From Sipunculus nudus (Eukaryota; Annelida; Sipuncula; Golfingiida; Sipunculidae): a stretch of DNA of 64,000 bases. The translations under genes were made by a program, and so were the position numbers. The DNA lies in the NCBI GenBank assembly GCA_026874595.1, contig CM049322.1, forward strand, positions 5,503,900 to 5,567,899, in the 5' to 3' direction. The notes beneath the pieces are model-generated. The model saw only the letters and a list, made by a program, of their open reading frames with translations. It was not told the DNA's origin and did not search any database. Below, one piece after another: positions 54,701-64,000 of the stretch (positions are counted from its first letter, which is position 1; every line of letters begins with the position of its first letter).

Positions 54701-54726
54701 AACCATCTCCCGCTTGGGCTCAAACT
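51710..54726. repeat. 8.37-kb higher-order repeat, partial copy 3
   Basis: Units at 51710, 52461, 53212 and 53977 follow the order and variants of copies 1 and 2: CCCCTCTATAGCG near 51810, CAAGTCTAAACTG near 53770, and CTCCAAGTTTAACGATGC near 53967. CATCCAGATAG of copies 1 and 2 is CATCCTGATAG here (near 53105), so copies 1 and 2 are closer to each other. Similarity continues into the next unit (T7 GTAACC near 54688) but is lost by about 54916, where the linker reads CCATATTAGG instead of CCATTTTAGG. Confidence 0.85.
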
Positions 54727-57700
54727 TTAACGGTGCTTCATACACAGAATCAATTTTATACTTTCCAGGATCAATTCCTCTCTACTAACCAGAAGTGAAC
54801 TCCTTCAACGGCAAAAAACAGACCCCTCAATAGCGAGAAGCCAGCCCTCTCCCAACAGGAAGTTAACTTCTGTTAAAAGCAAAGCAAATGACTGTTCCAA
54901 TATCAACAATTTTTCCATATTAGGTAGAAGTGAACTCCTGCAACGGCAAAAAACAGACCCCTCAATAGCGAGAAGCAAGCCCTCTACCAACAGGAAGTTA
55001 ACTTCTAGTAGGAGCAAATGACTCGTGGTCAAGGACACTATATCGAAACACACTCCTGGATTTCAGTGTAAAACCAATGCTGGTTTCTAGTTTATATTAT
55101 GTTAAAATTTTCTTTGGGCATGCTCAAAATGTTCACATTGCATGCTCATCATCAAATTTAAAGAGAACAGCAATCCCTCTGTACTGACTGGAAGTTATTT
55201 CTTGTACAAGCAAGAGGTACAACCTGCCAATAGCACGATTGCAGCTTTCCCCTGACCACACCAACATAAACCCTTCACAGAAACAAGTCTATACTGTACA
55301 ATCAAGAATAAGACATCTATAAAATTAAATTATTCTCTTCAAGGAAACACTCTTTAACCTTTCTAGTCGCAAAATAAACCTCATTCTGATAGTCGTATAC
55401 ATATGAGACTTGTGTATTCTTGCGTACAACAAAGTTCACTTCCAATCTGTGTTTTGTCACCAGAACCATTTTCCCGCTTGGGCTCCAAGTTTAACGATGC
55501 TTCATACACAGCATCAATTTTATACTTTCCAGGATCAATTCCACTCTACTAGTCAGAAGTGAACTCCTGCAACGGCAAAAAACAGACCCCTCAATAGCGA
55601 GAAGCCAGCCCTCTCCCAACAGGAAGTTAACCTCTGTTAAAAGCAAAGCATATGACTGTTCCAATATCAACAATTTTTCCATATTAGGTAGAAGTGAACT
55701 CCTGCAACGGCAAAAAAACAGACCCCTCAAAAGCGAGAAGCAAGCCCTCTACCAACAGGAAGTTAACTTCTAGTAGGAGCAAATGACTCGTGGTCAAGGA
55801 CACTATATCGAAACACAGTCCTGGATTTCAGTGTAAAACCAATGCTGGTTTCTAGTTTATATTGTTAAAATTTTCTTTAGGCATGCTCATCATCAAAATT
55901 AAAGAGAACAGCAATCCCTCTGTACTGACTGGAAGTTATTTCTTGTACAAGCAAGAGGTAAATTCTGCCAATAGCAAGATTGCAGCTTTCTCCTGACCAC
56001 ACCAACATAAACCCTTCACAGAAACAAGTCTATACTGTACAATCAAGAATAAGACATCTATAAAATTAAATTATTCTCTTCAAGGAAACACTGTTTAACC
56101 TTTCTAGTCGCAAAATAAACCTCATCTTGATAGTCGTATACATATGAGACTTGTGTATTCTTGCGTACAGCAAAGTTCACTTCCAATCTGTGTTTTGTCA
56201 CCAGAACCATTTTCCCGCTTGGGCGCAAAGTTTAAAGGTGCTTCATACACAGCATCAATTTTATACTTTCCAGGATAAATTCCCCTCCACTAGCCAGAAG
56301 TAAACTCCTGCAACGGCAAAAAACAGACCCCTCAATAGCGAGAAGCCAGCCCTCTCCCAACAGGAAGTTATCTTCTGTTAAAAGCAAAGCAAATGACTGT
56401 TCCAATATCAACAATCTTTCCATATTAGGTAGAAGTGAACTCCTGCAACGGCAAAAAAACAGACCCCTCAATAGCGAGAAGCAAGCCCTCTCCCAACAGG
56501 AAGTTAACTTCTAGTAGGAGCAAATGACTCGTGGTCAAGGACACTATATCGAAACCACACTCCTGGATTTCAGTGTAAAACCAATGCTGGTTTCTAGTTT
56601 ATATTATGTTAAAATTTTCTTTGGGCATGCTCAAAATGTTCACATTGCATGCTCATCATCAAGATTAAAGAGAACACAAATCCCTCTGTACTGACTGGAA
56701 GTTAATTCTTGTACAAGCAAGAGGTAAATTCTGCCAATAGCAAGATTGCAGTTTTCTCCTGACCACACCAACAGAAACAAGTCTATACTGTACAATCAAG
56801 AATAAGACATCTATAAAATTAAATTATTCTCTTCAAGGAAACACTCTAACCTTTCTAGTCGCAAAATAAACCTCATTCTGATAGTCGTATACATATGAGA
56901 CTTGTGTATTCTTGCGTACAACAAAGTTCACTTCCAATCTGTGTTTTGTCACCAGAACCATTTTCCCGCTTGGGCTCAAAGTTCAACGGTGCTTCATACA
57001 CAGCATCAATTTTATACTTTCCAGGATCAATTCCTCTCTATTAGCCAGAAGTGAACTCCTGCAACGGCAAAAAAAAGACCCCTCAATAGCGAGAAGCCAG
57101 CCCTCTCCCAACAGGAAGTTAAACTCTGGTAAAAGCAAAGCAAATGACTGTTCCAATATCAACAATCTTTCCATATTAGGTAGAAGTGAACTCCTACAAC
57201 GGCAAAAAACAGAACCCTCAATAGCGAGAAGCAAGCCCTCTACCAACAGGAAGTTAACTTCTAGTAGGAGCAAACGACTATTGGTCAAGGACACTATATC
57301 GAAACCACACTCCTGGATTTCAGTGTAAAACCAATGCTGGTTTCTAGTTTATATTATGTTAAAATTTTCTTCGGGCATGCTCAAAATGTTCATATTGCAT
57401 GCTCATCATCAAAATTAAAGAGAACACAAATCCTTGTGTACTGACTGGAAGTTAATTCTTGTACAAGCAAGAGGTACATCCTGCCAATAGCAATATTGCA
57501 GCTTTCTCCTGACCACACCAACAGAAACAAGTCTATACTCTACAATCAAGAATAAGATATTTATAAAACTAAACTATTCTCTTCAAGTAAACACTGTTTA
57601 ACCTTTCTAGTCGCAAAATAAACCTCATCCTGATAGTCGTATACATATGAGACTTGTGTATTCTTGCGTACAACAAAGTTCACTTCCAATCTTTTTTTTG

Positions 57701-58484
57701 TCACCAGAACCATTTTCCCGCTTGGGCTCAAAGTTTAACGGTGCTTCATACACAGCATCAATTTTATACTTTCCAGGATCAATTCCTCTCTACTAACCAG
57801 ATGTGAACTCCTGCAACGGCAAAAAACAGACCCCTCAATAGCGAGAAGCCAGCCCTCTCCCAACAGGAAGTTAACTTCTGTTAAAAGCAAAGCAAATGAC
57901 TGTTCCAATATCAACAATTTTTCCATATTAGGTAGAAGTGAACTCCTGCAACGGCAAAAAACAGACCCCTCAATAGCGAGAAGCAAGCCCTCTCCCAACA
58001 GGAAGTTAACTTCTAGTAGGAGCAAATGACTCGTGGTCAAGGACACTATATCGAAACCACACTCCTGGATTTCAGTGTAAAACCAATGCTGGTTTCTAGT
58101 TTATATTATGTTAAAATTTTCTTTGGGAATGCTCAAAATGTTCACATTGCATGCTCATCATCAAGATTAAAGAGAACACAAATCCCTCTGTACTGAGTGG
58201 AAGTTAATTCTTGTACAAGCAAGAGGTAAATTCTGCCAATAGCAAGATTGCAGTTTTCTCCTGACCACACCAACAGAAACAAGTCTATACTGTACAATCA
58301 AGAATAAGACATCTATAAAATTAAATTATTCTCTTCAAGGAAACACTCTAACCTTTCTAGTCGCAAAATAAACCTCATTCTGATAGTCGTATACATATGA
58401 GACTTGTGTATTCTTGCGTACAACAAAGTTCACTTCCAATCTGTGTTTTGTCACCAGAACCATTTTCCCGCTTGGGCTCCAAGT
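54727..58484. repeat. Diverged mixed monomers, five units
   Basis: Phase marks lie at 54727, 55491, 56232, 56983 and 57735 (intervals 764, 741, 751, 752, 750). Unit 56232 shares GGATAAATTCC and a shifted phase mark (TTTAAAGG) with unit 19152. Unit 56983 has several private changes: phase mark TTCAACGG, CTATTAGCC, GTTAAACTCTGG, CAGAACCCTC, AACGACTATTGG and TTCGGGCATG. It is among the most diverged units in the window. The spacer of unit 57735 carries CTGAGTGGAAG (near 58193), which becomes the signature of the next block. Confidence 0.85.
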
Positions 58485-59659
58485 TTAACGATGCTTCATA
58501 CACAGCATCAATTTTATACTTTCCAGGATCAATTCCTCTCTACTAGTCAGAAGTGAACTCCTGCAACGGCAAAAAACAGACCCCTCAATAGCGAGAAGCC
58601 AGCCCTCTCCCAACAGGAAGTTAACCTCTGTTAAAAGCAAAGCAAATGACTGTTCCAATATCAACAATTTTTCCATATTAGGTAGAAGTGAACTCCTGCA
58701 ACGGCAAAAAACAGAACCCTCAAAAGGGAGAAGCAAGCCCTCTACCAACAGGAAGTTAACTTCTAGTAAGAGCAAATGATTCGTGGTCAAGGACACTATA
58801 TCGAAACCAAACTCCTGGATTTCAGTGTAAAACCAATGCTGGTTTCTAGTTTATATTATGTTAAAATTTTCTTTTAGGCATGCTTATCATCAAGATTAAA
58901 GAGAACAGCAATCCCTCTGTACTGACTGGAAGTTATTTCTTGTACAAGCAAGAGGTACAACCTGCCAATAGCACGATTGCAGCTTTCCCCTGACCACACC
59001 AACATAAACCCTTCACAGAAACAAGTCTATACTGTACAATCAAGAATAAGACATCTATAAAATTAAATTATTCTCTTCAAGGAAACACTCTTTAACCTTT
59101 CTAGTCGCAAAATAAACCTCATTCTGATAGTCGTATACATATGAGACTTGTGTATTTTTGCGTACAACAAAGTTCACTTCCAATCTGTGTTTTGTCACCA
59201 GAACCATTTTCCCGCTTGGGCTCAAAGTTTAACGATGCTTCATACACAGCATCAATTTTATACTTTCCAGGATCAATTCCTCTCTACTAGTCAGAAGTGA
59301 ACTCCTGCAACGGCAAAAAACAAACCCCTCAATAGCGAGAAGCCATCCCTCTCCCAACAGGAAGTTAACCTCTGTTAAAAGCAAAGCAAATGACTGTTCC
59401 AATATCAACAATTTTTCCATATTAGGTAGAAGTGAACTCCTGCAACGGCAAAAAACAGACCCCTCAAAAGCGAGAAGCAAGCCCTCTTCCAACAGGAAGT
59501 TAACTTCTAGTACGAGCAAATGACTCGTGGTTAAGGACACTATATCGAAACACACTCCTGGATTTCAGTGTAAAACCAATGCTGGTTTCTAGTTTATATT
59601 ATGTTAAAATTTTCTTTGGGCATGCTCAAAATGTTCACATTGCATGCTCATCATCAAGA

Positions 59660-59932
59660 TTAAAGAGAACACAAATCCCTCTGTACTGAGTGGAAGTTAA
59701 TTCTTGTACAAACAGACCCCTCAATAGCGAGAAGCCAGCCCTCTCCCAACAGGAAGTTAACCTCTGCTAAAAGAAAAGCAAATGACTGTTCCAATATCAA
59801 CAATTTTTCCATATTAGGTAGAAGTGAACTCCTGCAACGGCAAAAAACAGACCCCTCAAAAGGGAGAAGCAAGCCCTCTACCAACAGGAAGTTAACTTCT
59901 AGTAAGAGCAAATGATTCGTGGTCAAGGACAC
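59660..59932. repeat. Truncated monomer with a 357-bp internal deletion, copy 1
   Basis: At about 59708-59714 the spacer sequence ending TTGTACAA joins directly to ACAGACCCCTCAATAG inside sub-repeat A. The rest of the spacer, the fossil-exon segment and the phase mark are missing. Two neighbouring units would be expected to span about 749 plus 744 bp; 1136 bp is observed, so about 357 bp are gone. AAACA is common to both parental sequences at the junction if the left parent had the GTACAAACAAG form, which exists at 63474. That points to microhomology-mediated loss. Confidence 0.9.
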
Positions 59933-62288
59933 TATATCGAAACCACACTCCTGGATTTCAGTGTAAAACCAATGCTGGTCTCTAGTTTATATTATGTTAA
60001 AATTTTCTTTTGGGCATGCTTATCATCAAGATTAAAGAGAACAGCAATCCCTCTGTACTGACTGGAAGTTATTTCTTGTACAAGCAAGAGGTACAACCTG
60101 CCAATAGCACGATTGCAGCTTTCCCCTGACCACACCAACATAAACCCTTCACAGAAACAAGTCTATACTGTACAATCAAGAATAAGACATCTATAAAATT
60201 AAATTATTCTCTTCAAGGAAACACTCTTTAACCTTTCTAGTCGCAAAATAAACCTCATTCTGATAGTCGTATACATATGAGACTTGTGTATTCTTGCGTA
60301 CAACAAAGTTCACTTCCAATCTGTGTTTTGTCACCAGAACCATTTTCCCGCTTGGGCTCAAAGTTTAACGATGCTTCATACACAGCATCAATTTTATACT
60401 TTCCAGGATCAATTCCTCTCTACTAGTCAGAAGTGAACTCCTGCAACGGCAAAAAACAAACCCCTCAATAGCGAGAAGCCAGCCCTCTCCCAACAGGAAG
60501 TTAACCTCTGTTAAAAGCAAAGCAAATGACTGTTCCAATATCAACAATTTTTCCATATTAGGTAGAAGTGAACTCCTGCAACGGCAAAAAACAGACCCCT
60601 CAAAAGCGAGAAGCAAGCCCTCTTCCAACAGGAAGTTAACTTCTAGTACGAGCAAATGACTCGTGGTTAAGGACACTATATCGAAACACACTCCTGGATT
60701 TCAGTGTAAAACCAATGCTGGTTTCTAGTTTATATTATGTTAAAATTTTCTTTGGGCATGCTCAAAATGTTCACATTGCATGCTCATCATCAAGATTAAA
60801 GAGAACACAAATCCCTCTGTACTGAGTGGAAGTTAATTCTTGTACAAGCAAGAGGTAAATTCTGCCAATAGCAAGATTGCAGTTTTCTCCTGACCACACC
60901 AACAGAAACAAGTCTATATTGTACAATCAAGAATAAGACATCTATAAAATTAAATTATTCTCTTCAAGGAAACACTCTAACCTTTCTAGTCGCAAAATAA
61001 ACCTCATTCTGATAGTCGTATGCATATGAGACTTGTGTATTCTTGCGTACAACAAAGTTCACTTCCAATCTGTGTTTTGTCACCAGAACCATTTTCCCGC
61101 TTGGGCTGCAAGTTTAACGATGCTTCATACACAGCATCAATTTTATACTTTCCAGGATCAATTCCTCTCTACTAGTCAGAAGTGAACTCCTGCAACGGCA
61201 AAAAACAGACCCCTCAATAGCGAGAAGCCAGCCCTCTCCCAACAGGAAGTTAACCTCTGTTAAAAGCAAAGCAAATGACTGTTCCAATATCAACAATTTT
61301 TCCATATTAGGTAGAAGTGAACTCCTGCAACGGCAAAAAACAGACCCCTCAAAAGGGAGAAGCAAGCCCTCTACCAACAGGAAGTTAACTTCTAGTAAGA
61401 GCAAATGATTCGTGGTCAAGGACACTATATCGAAACCAAACTCCTGGATTTCAGTGTAAAACCAATGCTGGTTTCTAGTTTATATTATGTTAAAATTTTC
61501 TTTTAGGCATGCTTATCATCAAGATTAAAGAGAACAGCAATCCCTCTGTACTGACTGGAAGTTATTTCTTGTACAAGCAAGAGGTACAACCTGCCAATAG
61601 CACGATTGCAGCTTTCCCCTGACCACACCAACATAAACCCTTCACAGAAACAAGTCTATACTGTACAATCAAGAATAAGACATCTATAAAATTAAATTAT
61701 TCTCTTCAAGGAAACACTCTTTAACCTTTCTAGTCGCAAAATAAACCTCATTCTGATAGTCGTATACATATGAGACTTGTGTATTCTTGCGTACAACAAA
61801 GTTCACTTCCAATCTGTGTTTTGTCACCAGAACCATTTTCCCGCTTGGGCTCAAAGTTTAACGATGCTTCATACACAGCATCAATTTTATACTTTCCAGG
61901 ATCAATTCCTCTCTACTAGTCAGAAGTGAACTCCTGCAACGGCAAAAAACAAACCCCTCAATAGCGAGAAGCCAGCCCTCTCCCAACAGGAAGTTAACCT
62001 CTGTTAAAAGCAAAGCAAATGACTGTTCCAATATCAACAATTTTTCCATATTAGGTAGAAGTGAACTCCTGCAACGGCAAAAAACAGACCCCTCAAAAGC
62101 GAGAAGCAAGCCCTCTTCCAACAGGAAGTTAACTTCTAGTACGAGCAAATGACTCGTGGTTAAGGACACTATATCGAAACACACTCCTGGATTTCAGTGT
62201 AAAACCAATGCTGGTTTCTAGTTTATATTATGTTAAAATTTTCTTTGGGCATGCTCAAAATGTTCACATTGCATGCTCATCATCAAGA

Positions 62289-62561
62289 TTAAAGAGAACA
62301 CAAATCCCTCTGTACTGAGTGGAAGTTAATTCTTGTACAAACAGACCCCTCAATAGCGAGAAGCCAGCCCTCTCCCAACAGGAAGTTAACCTCTGCTAAA
62401 AGAAAAGCAAATGACTGTTCCAATATCAACAATTTTTCCATATTAGGTAGAAGTGAACTCCTGCAACGGCAAAAAACAGACCCCTCAAAAGGGAGAAGCA
62501 AGCCCTCTACCAACAGGAAGTTAACTTCTAGTAAGAGCAAAAGATTCGTGGTCAAGGACAC
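62289..62561. repeat. Truncated monomer with a 357-bp internal deletion, copy 2
   Basis: This copy has the same junction as the one at 59710, here at 62337-62343, with the same neighbouring variants. The deletion happened once and was then amplified with the 2.629-kb unit. It differs by single bases such as AAAAGATTCG versus AAATGATTCG just after sub-repeat B. Confidence 0.92.
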
Positions 62562-63470
62562 TATATCGAAACCACACTCCTGGATTTCAGTGTAAAACCA
62601 ATGCTGGTCTCTAGTTTATATTATGTTAAAATTTTCTTTTGGGCATGCTTATCATCAAGATTAAAGAGAACAGCAATCCCTCTGTACTGACTGGAAGTTA
62701 TTTCTTGTACAAGCAAGAGGTACAACCTGCCAATAGCACGATTGCAGCTTTCCCCTGACCACACCAACATAAACCCTTCACAGAAACAAGTCTATACTGT
62801 ACAATCAAGAATAAGACATCTATAAAATTAAATCATTCTCTTCAAGGAAACACTCTTTAACCTTTCTAGTCGCAAAATAAACCTCATTCTGATAGTCGTA
62901 TACATATGAGACTTGTGTATTCTTGCGTACAACAAAGTTCACTTCCAATCTGTGTTTTGTCACCAGAACCATTTTCCCGCTTGGGCTCAAAGTTTAACGA
63001 TGCTTCATACACAGCATCAATTTTATACTTTCCAGGATCAATTCCTCTCTACTAGTCAGAAGTGAACTCCTGCAACGGCAAAAAACAAACCCCTCAATAG
63101 CGAGAAGCCAGCCCTCTCCCAACAGGAAGTTAACCTCTGTTAAAAGCAAAGCAAATGACTGTTCCAATATCAACAATTTTTCCATATTAGGTAGAAGTGA
63201 ACTCCTGCAACGGCAAAAAACAGACCCCTCAAAAGCGAGAAGCAAGCCCTCTTCCAACAGGAAGTTAACTTCTAGTACGAGCAAATGACTCGTGGTTAAG
63301 GACACTATATCGAAACACACTCCTGGATTTCAGTGTAAAACCAATGCTGGTTTCTAGTTTATATTATGTTAAAATTTTCTTTGGGCATGCTCAAAATGTT
63401 CACATTGCATGCTCATCATCAAGATTAAAGAGAACACAAATCCCTCTGTACTGAGTGGAAGTTAATTCTT

Positions 63471-64000
63471 GTACAAACAAGAGGTACATCCTGCCAATAG
63501 CAAGATTGCAGCTTTCTCCTGACCACACCAACAGAAACAAGTCTATACTGTACAATCAAGAATAAAATATCTATAAAACTAAATTATTCTCTTCAAGGAA
63601 ACACTGTTTAACCTTTCTAGTCGCAAAATAAACCTCATCCTGATAGTCGTATACATATGAGACTTGTGTATTCTTGCGTACAACAAAGTTCACTTCCAAT
63701 CTGTGTTTTGTCACCAGAACCATTTTACCGCTTGGGCTCAAAGTTTAACGGTGCTTCATACACAGCATCAATTTTATACTTTCCAGAATCAATTCCACTC
63801 TACTAACCAGATGTGAACTCCTGCAACGGCAAAAAACAGACCCCTCAATAGCGAGAAGCAAGCCCTCTCCCAACAGGATGTTAACTTCTGTTAAAAGCAA
63901 AGCAAATGACTGTTCCAATATCAACAATTTTTCCATATTAGGTAGAAGTGAACTCCTGCAACGGCAAAAAACAGACCCCTCAATAGCGAGAAGCAAGCCC
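63471..64000. repeat. Partial monomers at right window edge
   Basis: From about 63474 the array switches to a unit with phase mark 63745, CCAGAATCAATTCC and CCAGATGTGAAC. These variants match units at 17680, 20635 and 22837. The window ends inside sub-repeat B at GCAAGCCC, so the array continues to the right. Confidence 0.9.

Larger units (their letters stand above)
58485..63470. repeat. 2.629-kb higher-order repeat, two copies, each with a truncated monomer
   Basis: Phase marks 58485, 59229 and 60365 pair with 61114, 61858 and 62994 at an exact offset of 2629 bp. Shared private features are CTTTTAGGCATGCTTATC, CGTGGTTAAGG, CTGAGTGGAAG, CTCTGCTAAAAGAAAAGC and the deletion junction TTGTACAAACAGACC. 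The 1136-bp intervals (59229-60365 and 61858-62994) each contain one normal start and one truncated monomer without a phase mark. The second copy stops matching near 63474, where the following unit returns to GTACAAACAAGAGG. Confidence 0.93.
1..64000. repeat. Satellite-like tandem array of ~750-bp monomers
   Basis: Every part of the window aligns by eye to the same monomer. All copies run in the same orientation, and the phase mark TTAACG followed by the CTTCATACACAG-type motif recurs from 553 to 63745, mostly every 729-765 bp. The first bases belong to a sub-repeat B copy and the last bases to another, so the array continues beyond both edges. Copies differ by scattered substitutions and a few recurrent indels, and variants are shared between distant blocks, which suggests genuine diverged repeats rather than a collapsed or simulated sequence. 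No unique sequence, transposon ends, rRNA or tRNA was seen. The A+T-rich composition and the higher-order periodicity are typical of eukaryotic satellite DNA. Species and chromosomal location cannot be read from the sequence. Confidence 0.97.

Noticed and set aside
56912-57328. Longest plus-strand frame in the window (138 codons)
   Set aside because: It arises by chance in the most diverged unit, spanning the complement of the fossil segment and both sub-repeats. No other unit has it in this form.
1-64000. CRISPR array
   Set aside because: The repeats are ~750 bp with no short unique spacers, and no cas genes are present.
1-64000. rDNA spacer, tRNA cluster or histone-type gene array
   Set aside because: No rRNA, tRNA or recognisable conserved gene is seen in the monomer on either strand.
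1-64000. Tandem transposon or helitron-derived array
   Set aside because: No terminal inverted repeats, target-site duplications, transposase or reverse transcriptase coding was seen. The palindromes are short and internal.
1-64000. Assembly artefact (one unit stuttered by the assembler)
   Set aside because: Units differ by many scattered variants and form consistent blocks with resolvable crossovers, which simple stutter would not give. Local copy number of the near-identical 751-bp units could still be misassembled.

Overview
The whole 64-kb window is one satellite-like tandem array. It is built from a monomer of about 750 bp, and both window edges fall inside a monomer, so no array boundary and no unique single-copy sequence is visible. 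Using the TTAACG that precedes the conserved CTTCATACACAG-type motif as a phase mark, I count 84 phase marks between 553 and 63745, plus two truncated monomers that have lost the mark. There is no convincing bacterial gene, operon, rRNA, tRNA, CRISPR array or recognisable transposon. The array architecture, A+T-rich composition and intron/exon-like signals inside the monomer point to a eukaryotic genome, probably an animal. I cannot name the species.

Monomer layout, read on the + strand (reference unit 1304-2054): sub-repeat A (about 103 bp), a 32-bp linker, sub-repeat B (about 98 bp, a diverged copy of A), then a spacer holding the direct repeat GCATGCTCA x2 and a CTTGTACAAG palindrome. Last comes a segment whose minus strand carries an open frame of 75 codons that looks like a fossil exon. 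The spacing of phase marks falls into discrete classes, mostly 729, 743, 748, 751, 753 and 765 bp, with outliers at 594 and 884 bp. These are accounted for by a few specific indels: a 22-bp loss between GCATGCTCA repeats, a 13-bp loss or gain between ACA repeats, single-base homopolymer changes, and loss or gain of the 135-bp A/B period.

Region by region: 1-5667 holds mixed units, including a contracted 594-bp one. 5668 to about 10000 is a 2.255-kb trimer higher-order repeat (HOR) present twice. 10174-16196 is mixed. About 16440-22107 is a 2.955-kb tetramer HOR present twice. 22108-25200 is a four-unit block that recurs at 38001 and 46371. 25201-34240 is dominated by 751-bp units, partly in a 1.502-kb dimer pattern. 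34241-51709 holds two copies of an 8.37-kb HOR, the second enlarged by one 729-bp unit, with a partial third copy from 51710 to about 54900. 54727-58484 is diverged. 58485 to about 63470 is a 2.629-kb HOR present twice, each copy carrying the same 357-bp deletion.

Shared private variants and chimeric monomers record unequal crossing-over and segmental amplification at several scales. The most interesting content is this recombination history and the coding-like fossil segment. I see no multi-gene functional system in the window.
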